Assembly: GCF_900105515.1 (NCBI RefSeq)
Contig: NZ_FNSY01000001.1
Span: forward strand, 248,001 to 312,000
DNA: 64,000 nt
Source: Streptomyces sp. 2131.1
GTDB taxonomy: Bacteria; Actinomycetota; Actinomycetes; Streptomycetales; Streptomycetaceae
Direction of reading: 5' to 3'
Below, piece by piece: positions 47,551 through 55,348 of this stretch. Made by a program: the position numbers and the translations under genes. Under the pieces are notes generated by a model, which saw only the letters and a program-made list of their open reading frames with translations, was not told where the DNA came from and did no database searches. Each line of letters starts with the position of its first letter. Position 1 is the stretch's first letter.

Positions 47551-48666
47551 TCAGGGGGCCGGCAGTTCCATCAGCGCGGCGACCGTCTCACGGTGGCGTC
47601 CCGCCGTGCCGTACGCGGTGGCGTCGGCCTTGGCCCGCTTCAGGTAGAGGTGCGCGGGGTGCTCCCACGTCATCCCGATCCCGCCGTGCAACTGCACGCA
47701 CTCCTCGGCGGCGTGGACCGCGACCTTCGAGCAGTAGGCCTGCGCGACGGCCACCGCCAAGGGCGTGTCGGGGCTGCCCGTGGCCAGGGCGTCGGCGGCG
47801 TTCCGCGCGGCCGCCCGGGCCGAGACGACCTCCAGCCAGAGCTGTGCCATGCGGTGTTTGAGCGCCTGGAAGGAGCCGACCGGCCGGTTGAACTGGTGGC
47901 GCTCCCTGGTGTGTCGCACCGTCTCGGTGAGACACCACTCGGCGAGTCCCAATTGCTCCGAGGCGAGCAGCCCGGCACCGGCCAGCAGTCCGCGGTCCAC
48001 CGCGCGCCGTCCGGCGTCGGCGTCCGCGAGCCGGGTCCCTGACGCCCCGTCCAGCGTGACCGTGGCGAGCGGGCGGGTGAGGTCGAGCGCGACGAGCGGC
48101 TCGACGCGGACCCCGGGCGCGTCGGTCTCGACGGCGTACAGGCCGTCGGCGGTGGGGACCAGGAGCACATCGGCGGCGGCCGCGTCGGCGACCGGACCCA
48201 CCACCCCGTCGAGGGAGTCGAGGCGGGCGTTCGCCGCCGAGGCGGCCGCGAACGGGACGGCCGGCACCGCGACCCTGCGCCCCTCGGCGAGTTCGGTGAG
48301 CAGCGCGGAGGCCGGCCCGTCCTGCGCGCCGAGCGCCAGCAGGATCTCGGTCGCGACGACGGAGCTGGTCAGGTACGGCGCGGGCGCGACGCTGCGGCCC
48401 AGCTCCTCCAGGACCACGGCGGCCTCCCGGTGGGTGGCGCCCTGGCCGCCGAGTTCCTCGGGCACGAGGAGCCCGGCGGCGCCGATGCCGGTGGCGAGCG
48501 CCTTCCACAGCTCCGGGTCGTACGGCGTGTCGGACTCGGTACGGGCGATCACCGTCGGCGCGTCGGCCCGGTCGGCCAGCAGGGAGCGGACGGCGGCGCG
48601 CAGGTCCTCCTCGGCCTCGGAGTAGAGGAGGTCGGGCGCCTGGCCGGATTGGGTCTGTGCGGTCAT
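47551..48666 (-). CDS. Acyl-CoA dehydrogenase family protein (second of pair)
   Basis: A 371-aa flavoprotein of the acyl-CoA dehydrogenase fold, third gene of a coupled operon (ATGA overlap with the preceding gene at 48663-48666). The helical N-terminal domain, a shortened beta domain (about 120-200) and the C-terminal helices with ERHQFNRPVGSFQALKHRMA, AVAQAYCSKVAVHAAEECVQLHGGIGMTWEHPAHLYLKRAKA are visible. The central domain is reduced and the usual catalytic Glu is not obvious, so it is probably the partner subunit in an alpha2beta2 enzyme with the gene before it, as in steroid side-chain ACADs. Confidence 0.87.
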   Translation of the reverse strand: MTAQTQSGQAPDLLYSEAEEDLRAAVRSLLADRADAPTVIARTESDTPYDPELWKALATGIGAAGLLVPEELGGQGATHREAAVVLEELGRSVAPAPYLTSSVVATEILLALGAQDGPASALLTELAEGRRVAVPAVPFAAASAANARLDSLDGVVGPVADAAAADVLLVPTADGLYAVETDAPGVRVEPLVALDLTRPLATVTLDGASGTRLADADAGRRAVDRGLLAGAGLLASEQLGLAEWCLTETVRHTRERHQFNRPVGSFQALKHRMAQLWLEVVSARAAARNAADALATGSPDTPLAVAVAQAYCSKVAVHAAEECVQLHGGIGMTWEHPAHLYLKRAKADATAYGTAGRHRETVAALMELPAP

Positions 48667-49850
48667 CGGGAGAGGTCCTTCCAGGCGACGTCCTTGTCGT
48701 TGCGCGGCTCGGAGGGCAGTGCGAGGACGCGTTCGGCGACGATGTTGAGCAGTACCTCGCTGGTACCGCCCTCGATGGAGTTGCCCTTGGAGCGGAGGTA
48801 GCGGTAGCCGGCGTCGCGGCCGGTGAAATCGACGAGTTCGGGCCGCCGCATGGTCCAGTCGCCGTAGAGCAGGCCCTCGTCGCCGAGGAGTTCCACTTCG
48901 AGGCCGCTGATCTCCTGGTTGAGCCGGGCGAACGCGAGCTTCATGCCGGAGCCCTCGGGGCCCGGCTGGCCGGCGACGAGCTGCTGGCGCAGCCGCTCCC
49001 CGGTGAGGCGGGCGACCTCCGCCTCGACCCAGAGGGTCAGCAGGCGTTGGTGCAGGTCGTGGGTGCGCAGTTCGGGGCGTTCGCGCCAGGTCCGGGCGAC
49101 CGGGCCGATCATGCCGCCCTCGCGGGGGATGCGGGAGCCGCCGATGGACACGCGTTCGTTCATGAGGGTGGTCTGCGCGACCTTCCAGCCCTCGCCGACG
49201 GCCCCGAGCCTGCGGTTGTCGGGGATGCGCACGCCGGTGAGGAAGACCTCGTTGAACTCGGCCTCGCCGGTGATCTGGCGCAGCGGCCGGACCTCGACTC
49301 CGGGGTCGGTCATGTCGCAGATGAAGTAGCTGATGCCCCGGTGCTTGGGCACGTCGGGGTCGGTGCGGGCGATGAGGATCGCCCAGCGCGCGAGGTGGGC
49401 GCTGGATGTCCACACCTTCTGCCCGTCGACCACCCAGCCCTCGCCGTCGCGCACCGCGCGCGTACCGAGGGCGGCCAGGTCGGAGCCGGCACCGGGTTCA
49501 CTGAACAGCTGGCACCAGACCTCCTCCCCCACCCACAGGGGGCGCAGGAACCGCTCCTTCTGCTCGTCGGTGCCGAATCCGAGGATGGTCGGCGCGGCCA
49601 TGCCGAGGCCGATGCCGATGCGGCGGGGGTCGTTGTCCGGGGCGTCGGCGGCGACGAGTTCCGCGTCGACGACGGGCTGGAGGGAGCGCGGTGCGTCGAG
49701 GCCACCGAGGCCCACCGGGTAGTGCACCCAGGCGAGTCCGGCGTCGAAGCGCGCCTTGAGGAAGTCGGTGCGGTCGGTGGTCGCCGGCGGGTGCGCGGCG
49801 AGCAGTTCACGGGTGCGGCGGCGCAGTTCGGCCGCGTCGGGGGCGGTCAT
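48663..49850 (-). CDS. Acyl-CoA dehydrogenase family protein (first of pair)
   Basis: A 395-aa acyl-CoA dehydrogenase: N-terminal helices, the FAD/substrate signature CQLFSEPGAGSDLAAL (about 115-130), beta domain (VDGQKVWTSSAHLARWAILIART, then FNEVFLTGVRIPDNRRLGAVGEGWKVA) and C-terminal helices ending RYLRSKGNSIEGGTSEVLLNIVAERVL. It overlaps the oxidoreductase gene before it and the ACAD after it by 4 bp each (ATGA), so the three are translated as a unit. The acyl substrate is not predictable; a pair like this suggests a bulky CoA ester. Confidence 0.9.
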   Translation of the reverse strand: MTAPDAAELRRRTRELLAAHPPATTDRTDFLKARFDAGLAWVHYPVGLGGLDAPRSLQPVVDAELVAADAPDNDPRRIGIGLGMAAPTILGFGTDEQKERFLRPLWVGEEVWCQLFSEPGAGSDLAALGTRAVRDGEGWVVDGQKVWTSSAHLARWAILIARTDPDVPKHRGISYFICDMTDPGVEVRPLRQITGEAEFNEVFLTGVRIPDNRRLGAVGEGWKVAQTTLMNERVSIGGSRIPREGGMIGPVARTWRERPELRTHDLHQRLLTLWVEAEVARLTGERLRQQLVAGQPGPEGSGMKLAFARLNQEISGLEVELLGDEGLLYGDWTMRRPELVDFTGRDAGYRYLRSKGNSIEGGTSEVLLNIVAERVLALPSEPRNDKDVAWKDLSR

Positions 49851-50815
49851 CGGGCGGCTCCTGACGGGAGGACGACGATGCGGCCGGTGCTGGTGCCGTC
49901 GGCAACGCGCTGGACGGCGGCCGCCGCCCCGTCCATCGCGACCCGCTCGCTGACCAGCGGCTTGACGACGCCTTCGGCGGCGAGCCGGGTCAGTTCCTGG
50001 TGGCAGTCGCGTACGGCCTGCGGGTCCTTGGTGTTGTAGAGGCCCCAGTGGAGCCCGAGGACGGAGTAGTTCTTCACGAGGGCGTGGTTGAGCGCCGGGG
50101 TGGGAATGGTGCCGGAGGCGAAGCCGACGACGACGATCCGCCCCTCGAAGGCGATGCACTTCACGGACTTGGCGTACGCGTCGCCGCCGACCGGGTCGTA
50201 GACGACGTCGGCGCCCCTGCCGCCGGTGAACTCCTTGACCGCGGCCACGATGTCCTCGGTGCGCCGGTCGACGACCAGGTCGCAGCCGAGCGCGGCGGCG
50301 GTCTTCGCCTTCTCCGGTCCGCCGACGACGCCGATGACGGTGGCACCGGCGGCCTTGCCGAGCTGGACGGCGGCGCTGCCGACCCCGCCGGCGGCCGCGT
50401 GCACGAGCAGGGTCTCCCCCGCCTTCAGGTGCGCGCGGCGGTGCAGCCCGAACCAGCCGGTCTGGTAGCCGATGTGCAGGGCGGCGGCCTCCGCGTCGTC
50501 GAGGGCTTCCGGGGCAGGCAGCAGGGCCGCCTCGTCGGCGACGACGTACTGGGCGAAGCCTCCGTGCGGCAGGGCGGGGGTCGCGAGGACCCGGCGTCCG
50601 TCCTCGGTGCGCCCGCAGATCTCGACGCCGGGCGTGAACGGCAGCTGGGGCCGCACCTGGTACTGGCCGCGGCAGAGCAGCGCGTCCGGGAAGTTGATGT
50701 TCGCCGCGAGCACCTCGACGACCACCTGCCCGTCGCCGGGCGCCGGCCGGTCCGTCTCCTCCAGTCGCATCACCTCGCTCGGCTCGCCGTTCCGGTGCAC
50801 TCGCCATGCCTGCAT
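49847..50815 (-). CDS. NADPH:quinone oxidoreductase / zinc-less MDR family
   Basis: A 322-aa medium-chain dehydrogenase/reductase without zinc ligands. Visible are EVLAANINFPDALLCRGQY near the N-terminus, the nucleotide-binding VHAAAGGVGSAAVQLGKAAGATVIG (about 150-170) and VVYDPVGGDAYAKSVKCIAFEGRIVVVGFASG. It opens the operon; GGAGG lies about 8 nt before ATG 50815 and a TetR-type dyad about 50 bp upstream. Probable role: reduction of an enone or quinone, perhaps an enoyl-CoA in the same pathway as the two ACADs. Confidence 0.88.
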   Translation of the reverse strand: MQAWRVHRNGEPSEVMRLEETDRPAPGDGQVVVEVLAANINFPDALLCRGQYQVRPQLPFTPGVEICGRTEDGRRVLATPALPHGGFAQYVVADEAALLPAPEALDDAEAAALHIGYQTGWFGLHRRAHLKAGETLLVHAAAGGVGSAAVQLGKAAGATVIGVVGGPEKAKTAAALGCDLVVDRRTEDIVAAVKEFTGGRGADVVYDPVGGDAYAKSVKCIAFEGRIVVVGFASGTIPTPALNHALVKNYSVLGLHWGLYNTKDPQAVRDCHQELTRLAAEGVVKPLVSERVAMDGAAAAVQRVADGTSTGRIVVLPSGAAR

Positions 50816-50864
50816 GAGGGGCCTCCACAACACTGTCGGCATTACCACTGCTCCGGCGCATACT

Positions 50865-50876
50865 AAGCGGTCGCTT
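50865..50876. promoter_or_regulatory. Putative TetR-type operator upstream of ACAD operon
   Basis: AAGCG-GT-CGCTT, a perfect 5-bp dyad inside TACTAAGCGGTCGCTTG, 50 bp before the oxidoreductase start. Such sites are common before acyl-CoA dehydrogenase operons; no TetR gene is in the window. Confidence 0.5.
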
Positions 50877-50981
50877 GCCTCTGTGGGAACAGCCTGCGGA
50901 ACAACGGTCCCGAACACGGCCGTGCGCCCGGCCCGTCCGCGATGGAAGCGGGGGCGCCGGGCGCACGGATCAACGGCAGGG

Positions 50982-53642
50982 CTACTTGCCCACCACCACC
51001 TCGGCAACCTGCGGTGCGGCCGAACCGGCCCGCCATGCGAGGCGCACCGCGTCGGCGGTCCGGCCGGCGGTGTCGATGGCGGTGTACGCCCCGCGCAGGG
51101 CGCCGACGGTGCGCCAGGCGCCGTCCGCCGTACGCAGCTGGACGTCGGCGGTGCCCTCTGAGCCGGACGGCCGCAGCACCTTCACCGAGCCGACGGCCCG
51201 CGCGGCGACGAGGTCCACCTGGAGCGACTCGCCCTTCGCGGCCGCACGTGCCCCCCGGTAGACGGTCTCCGGGTCGCCGTCGGCGGCGGCGCGCAGCGTG
51301 GAGCCGGTCGCGGCGGGCGGGTTGCCGGTGACCTCACCGTCCGTGGTCGCGACCCGGAACTCCCGGACGACGACCCAGCTGTCCTGGCCGGCGGTGGCCC
51401 GGGCCCGCACATAGCGCGCCTTCGCACCGGCGGGCGGGGTCGCGGTGACGTCGGGCTTCCCGGCGAAGTCCGCGAGCTTCTCCCAGCTCTTGCCGTCGGC
51501 CGAGTACTCCAGGACGCCCTCGTGGATGTAGTCGTCGGTGCTGCCCGGCTTGGCCATGGCGAGGGTGACGTCACCGATGGCCCGTGACTCGCCGAGGTCG
51601 ACGGTCAGCTGGTCGCCCGCGGCGGGCGCCCCGTCGCTCCAGAAATACGTGGAGTCGTCACCGTCGAGCGCCCGGGCGAGGGTGTTGCTCTGGTACGTGC
51701 CCAGGCTCGTCGAGGCCGTGGGCCTCCCGCTCACACCGAGCAGCCGGTCGTACTCGGTGGTGGCAGCGACGACGAACCCGTCCAGCTGCCCGTCCCCGAC
51801 CAGGACCGGCACCTCGCGGCCGTCGAGCCCGGTGTACGTGAAGGAGGCGGCGCGCTCGACCTGTGCGGGCAGTTGCTGCCGGAGCTCCCAGGCCCTGGCG
51901 CCCTTCCCGGCGCGGGCGGCCTCGACCATGCGCAGGGCGGTGCGGGTGGCGGTCGCCCAGGACTCGGTGGCGTCCAGCCAGGGGCCGGAGTCCTCGATGA
52001 AGCCCCGGTCGGGAAGTGCCGCGCGCAGCCGGGCGGGGGCCGCGCCCAGCGACGCCAGGACGGAGTCGAGCCGCTTCGCGTCCCCGGACTCCCAGTAGCT
52101 GTCGAACGCGGCGGACAGCTCGGGCGCCTTGTCGGTGTTGAGCGCGGAGCTGTAGTTGACGTCCGCGAAGGCCCGCAGCGCCTTCGCGGTCCGGGCGTCG
52201 CCGCCCGCGTACTCCTCGATGCCCTTGCCCCAGGACTCGCGCGAGTCGTAGGCGGCGTCGTTCCAGGAGTAGTCGGCCACGGTGTACAGCGACAGCTTGG
52301 AGGCGTACGACTGGATCATCGGGTTGGCGGTGATCCCGGCCAGGCGCCCTGGGAGGCCCTTCTCGCGGCCGTTGAACGGGCCGAGCAGGAGGCGGTTGGT
52401 GGCGTAGTCGTTGACCGGGTAGTTGTCCCAGGTCAGGATCGGGTGGCCGAACACCTTCCGGGCGGCGTCCGCCTGAGCCACCGTCATGGTGGGGGCGACG
52501 ACGCCGACACCGGTCCACTCGACGAGCACATCGGGATCGAGCCGTTCGGACAGGGCCGTCTTGTACGCGGACGAGCTGACGTTGTAGTACTCGGTGGGGA
52601 CCATCTGGAGCGGCTGGGCGCCGGGGTGGGTGGCGATGAACTCCTGGTTGACCCGGTTGAGCAGATGGGCCTGGGCGGCGCCTGCCGCGCCGCCGCCGGT
52701 CCCCCACTTCGCCTTGTCGGCGTCGCAGTTCCAGTCGGTGTAGCTGATGTCGTCGAGCGGAATCGCGAAGGTGCGGACGCCGATGTCCCACATCGTCCGG
52801 AACTTGTCGATGAGCGCCCGCACGTCCGCGTCGGAGCTGTAGCAGACCGAGAGGCCGGGCGAGAGCGCGTACGTGAACTCGACGTGCCGCTGGGCCGCGC
52901 GGTCGGTGAGGTCCTTGATCTGCGCGAGCCGGTCGGCGGGGTAGGGGTCGCGCCACTTGGCCCGGAGGTAGTCGTCGTCCTTGGGCGAGTACACGTAGAT
53001 GTTCATCTTGTGCTCGCCGTAGTAGTCGAGCTGGTCGAGGCGGGCCTCGTGCGACCACGGGGTGCCGTAGAACCCCTCGATGACCCCGCGCAGCGCGGTG
53101 CCGGGCCAGTCGCGTACGGCGAGTCCGGCGACCTTGCCGCCGGGCATGCTGCGGTGGGGCAGGACCTGGCGCAGGGTCTGGGCCGCGTAGTAGGTGCCGG
53201 TGGCGTCCTTGCCGGCGAGGACGATACGGCCGGCGCCGATCCCGAGAACGTATCCCTCGGCGGGCAGCGCGATGGGCCCTTCGAGCTTCTGCGCGGCCAG
53301 GGCGGCGGCGTCGCCCGCGTACACGGTGAGCCTGCCGGGGACCGGGCGCCCGGCGCGGACGACGTGGCGGGCGCCGGCCCGGCGCAGGGCCGTCTCCACC
53401 ACGTCGAGCGTGGGTCCGTCGGCCGTCCCGGCGACGAGGGTGACGGTGGGGGTGATGGTCACCCGGTCCTCGCGGTTCTCGACGGACTGCGGGGTCGGGG
53501 TGATGGTGGGGGCGTCCTGGGCCCGGGCAGGTGCGGGCGGGGCACCTGCCGCCCGGGCGGACGGTCCGGCGGCGAGCATTCCGCCGGCGAGCAGGGTCGC
53601 CGCGGCGGTGAGTGCGGTGATGCGGGGCGGGCGAGGCGTCAC
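50982..53642 (-). CDS. Secreted GH84-type beta-N-acetylglucosaminidase
   Basis: An 886-aa exported enzyme. After the signal peptide come a GH20b-like N-terminal domain (about 45-165, TITPTPQSVENREDRVTITP), the GH84 catalytic barrel (about 170-450, RGVIEGFYGTPWSHEARLDQLDYYGEHKMN, with the catalytic Asp-Asp pair in AIPLDDISYTDW), a helical region, and C-terminal F5/8-type carbohydrate-binding segments (about 640-780). GH84 enzymes remove terminal GlcNAc by substrate-assisted catalysis. GTG 53642 is chosen because GGAGG lies 4 nt upstream; the frame extends to 53660. A DasR-like site in the promoter fits a role in amino-sugar scavenging. Confidence 0.9.
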   Translation of the reverse strand: MTPRPPRITALTAAATLLAGGMLAAGPSARAAGAPPAPARAQDAPTITPTPQSVENREDRVTITPTVTLVAGTADGPTLDVVETALRRAGARHVVRAGRPVPGRLTVYAGDAAALAAQKLEGPIALPAEGYVLGIGAGRIVLAGKDATGTYYAAQTLRQVLPHRSMPGGKVAGLAVRDWPGTALRGVIEGFYGTPWSHEARLDQLDYYGEHKMNIYVYSPKDDDYLRAKWRDPYPADRLAQIKDLTDRAAQRHVEFTYALSPGLSVCYSSDADVRALIDKFRTMWDIGVRTFAIPLDDISYTDWNCDADKAKWGTGGGAAGAAQAHLLNRVNQEFIATHPGAQPLQMVPTEYYNVSSSAYKTALSERLDPDVLVEWTGVGVVAPTMTVAQADAARKVFGHPILTWDNYPVNDYATNRLLLGPFNGREKGLPGRLAGITANPMIQSYASKLSLYTVADYSWNDAAYDSRESWGKGIEEYAGGDARTAKALRAFADVNYSSALNTDKAPELSAAFDSYWESGDAKRLDSVLASLGAAPARLRAALPDRGFIEDSGPWLDATESWATATRTALRMVEAARAGKGARAWELRQQLPAQVERAASFTYTGLDGREVPVLVGDGQLDGFVVAATTEYDRLLGVSGRPTASTSLGTYQSNTLARALDGDDSTYFWSDGAPAAGDQLTVDLGESRAIGDVTLAMAKPGSTDDYIHEGVLEYSADGKSWEKLADFAGKPDVTATPPAGAKARYVRARATAGQDSWVVVREFRVATTDGEVTGNPPAATGSTLRAAADGDPETVYRGARAAAKGESLQVDLVAARAVGSVKVLRPSGSEGTADVQLRTADGAWRTVGALRGAYTAIDTAGRTADAVRLAWRAGSAAPQVAEVVVGK

Positions 53643-53722
53643 AGATCCTCCATTGGTCACTCAAGTCACCAGAGTCGCGCAACACAACGAGACTGAATTC
53701 AACATCCTGGCGCTTACATGTC

Positions 53723-53738
53723 AATGGTCTGGACAACA
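53723..53738. promoter_or_regulatory. DasR-like operator (dre) upstream of GH84 gene
   Basis: AATGGTCTGGACAACA resembles the DasR consensus A(C/G)TGGTCTAGACCA(C/G)T; the central TGGTCTnGAC is kept and the right end is degenerate. It lies about 80 bp before the GH84 start, on its promoter side. Confidence 0.55.
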
Positions 53739-53817
53739 TCAATGCGCCGACCTGCGGGTTTGTCTTCGAAAACCGCTCTTACGCACCGAGGTGAGGGGCC
53801 GCCTGGCCCTCGCGCGG

Positions 53818-54549
53818 CTACCGCGCGAAGAGCTCGAACGGGACGGCCGGGCGTCCGCCGAAGCGGTCCGCGGCCGCCTCGGCGTTGCCGGTCAGGAAGG
53901 TCCGGCAGTATGTCTCGGGGTCTTCGTCCGTAAGGACTTCGATGTAGGTGCGGTGGGCGAGCAGGGACTGGACGGACCGCTCCAGACCGGCGGTCGCGTC
54001 CACCGCGTGCGTGGGCGCGGATGATCCCGCCACGGCCACCCAGCGCACCCCGTCCCACGGCTGGAGGCCCCGCTCCTTCAGCTCCGGGAAGATCCAGCGG
54101 TTGCCCGCGTCGGCCGCCGCGTCGAGGGTGGCGCGGCCGACTGCGCGGTGGTCGGGCGTGTTCCAGGCGACACCGCCCCAGGTGTCCCGGTGGTTCAGCG
54201 TGATCACCAGCTCCGGGCGGTGCCGGCGGATGGCCGCGGCAATGTCGCGGCGCAGGGGGATGCCGTACTCGATCACCCCGTCGCGGTGGTCCAGAAACTC
54301 CACATGGGAGACGCCGACGGCGGCCGCACTCGCCCGCTGCTCCCGCTCGCGCAACGGCCCGCTCGTCTCCGGGTCCAGGGTGTCGATGCCGGCCTCACCC
54401 CTGGTGGCGAGCAGATAGGCGACCTCTCGTCCGGCATCGGTCCAGCCGGCCACGGCTGCCGCGCAGCCGTACTCCAGGTCGTCGGGGTGGGCGACCACGG
54501 CAAGCGCGCGCCGCCAGTCCTCGGGCATGGGCTTCAGCTGCTCGGTCAT
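53818..54549 (-). CDS. PIG-L family deacetylase
   Basis: A 243-aa Zn-dependent de-N-acetylase of the LmbE/PIG-L family, the group of MshB (mycothiol) and GlcNAc-PI deacetylases. Metal and catalytic residues are visible in VVAHPDDLEYGC (His, Asp, Asp; residues about 19-30) and in the later LNHRDTWGG...TPDHRAVGR (His at about 133). ATG 54549. It is 175 bp upstream of the GH84 gene on the same strand, which would place GlcNAc release and deacetylation together, but a DasR-like site between them suggests separate promoters. Confidence 0.88.
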   Translation of the reverse strand: MTEQLKPMPEDWRRALAVVAHPDDLEYGCAAAVAGWTDAGREVAYLLATRGEAGIDTLDPETSGPLREREQRASAAAVGVSHVEFLDHRDGVIEYGIPLRRDIAAAIRRHRPELVITLNHRDTWGGVAWNTPDHRAVGRATLDAAADAGNRWIFPELKERGLQPWDGVRWVAVAGSSAPTHAVDATAGLERSVQSLLAHRTYIEVLTDEDPETYCRTFLTGNAEAAADRFGGRPAVPFELFAR

Positions 54550-54601
54550 ATCCGCAGGCTAACGGGCAAGGCGGCGGGGAGACCCGTGACACGACGGCTT
54601 C

Positions 54602-54619
54602 GATACCCAGGGGGGTATC
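54602..54619. promoter_or_regulatory. CsoR/CstR-type operator upstream of rhodanese gene
   Basis: GATACCC-AGGG-GGGTATC, a perfect 7-bp dyad with a G-rich core, the form recognised by CsoR-family (copper or persulfide-sensing CstR) repressors. It sits 68 bp before the rhodanese start. No csoR-like gene is in the window. Confidence 0.65.
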
Positions 54620-54686
54620 CTGGGCTGTCCGGGGCAGGCGAGAGCGAGACCTGCCCCGCACCCGGTGACCGAAAGGACCACAGCTC

Positions 54687-55259
54687 GTGACCAGCCCTGT
54701 AACCCTCTCCCCCACCCAGGCCGCCGCCCGGCTCGCGGAGTTCACCGTGATCGACGTGCGGGGACCCGGCGAGTACGCCGCAGGCCATGTGCCGGGGGCG
54801 CTGAACATACCGCTCGACCGCCTCGACGAGGCGCTGCCCGCGCTGAAGTCCGCTTCCGCGCGCGGCGCGCTGCTCATGGTCTGCGCCTCGGGCGTCCGGT
54901 CGACGCGCGCCTGCGACATCCTCTCGGCGGCCGACATCGACGCGGCGACGCTGGTCGGCGGCACCTCGGCGTGGGAGAGCGAGGGCCACGGCCTGGAGCG
55001 CCCGGAGGGTGCGCGGGCCGTCTGGCCCATGGAGCGCCAGGTCCGCCTGGCGGCCGGGTCGCTCGTGGCGGCCGGGGTGCTCGCCGGCGTCAGGTTCCCC
55101 GCCGCGCGCTGGCTGTCGGCAGGGGTGGGCGCCGGTCTCGTCTTCTCCGCCGTCACCAACACCTGCGGCATGGCGGCCGTCCTGTCGAAGCTTCCGCACA
55201 ACCGCGCGCCGCACTCGGCGGCGGACCTGGACGCGACGCTGGAAACGCTCCAGGCCTGA
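54687..55259 (+). CDS. Rhodanese-like sulfurtransferase fused to DUF2892 membrane domain
   Basis: A 190-aa fusion. The N-terminal rhodanese (about 8-110) ends in the catalytic loop CASGVRSTRA, where the Cys carries the persulfide; VIDVRGPGEYAAGHVPGALNIPL is the classic start. Residues about 118-175 are a DUF2892 membrane module with two short helices (AAGSLVAAGVLAGV, WLSAGVGAGLVFSAV) and the conserved NTCGM. Such fusions occur in persulfide/sulfide defence loci controlled by CstR, which agrees with the operator here. GTG 54687 follows AAAGGACC. Confidence 0.88.
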   Translation: MTSPVTLSPTQAAARLAEFTVIDVRGPGEYAAGHVPGALNIPLDRLDEALPALKSASARGALLMVCASGVRSTRACDILSAADIDAATLVGGTSAWESEGHGLERPEGARAVWPMERQVRLAAGSLVAAGVLAGVRFPAARWLSAGVGAGLVFSAVTNTCGMAAVLSKLPHNRAPHSAADLDATLETLQA

Positions 55260-55304
55260 GGCAGCCCGCCCGAGGCGGTACCGACCGGCCTGAGACGGTA
55301 CGAC

Positions 55305-55342
55305 GCTCGGGGCCGGCCGCTGGTCTGCGGCCGGCCCCGAGC
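55305..55342. terminator. Strong bidirectional terminator
   Basis: Perfect 16-bp arms 55305-55320 and 55327-55342 with a 6-nt loop TGGTCT, between the convergent rhodanese and S33 peptidase genes. Confidence 0.82.
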
Positions 55343-55348
55343 GCTGTG

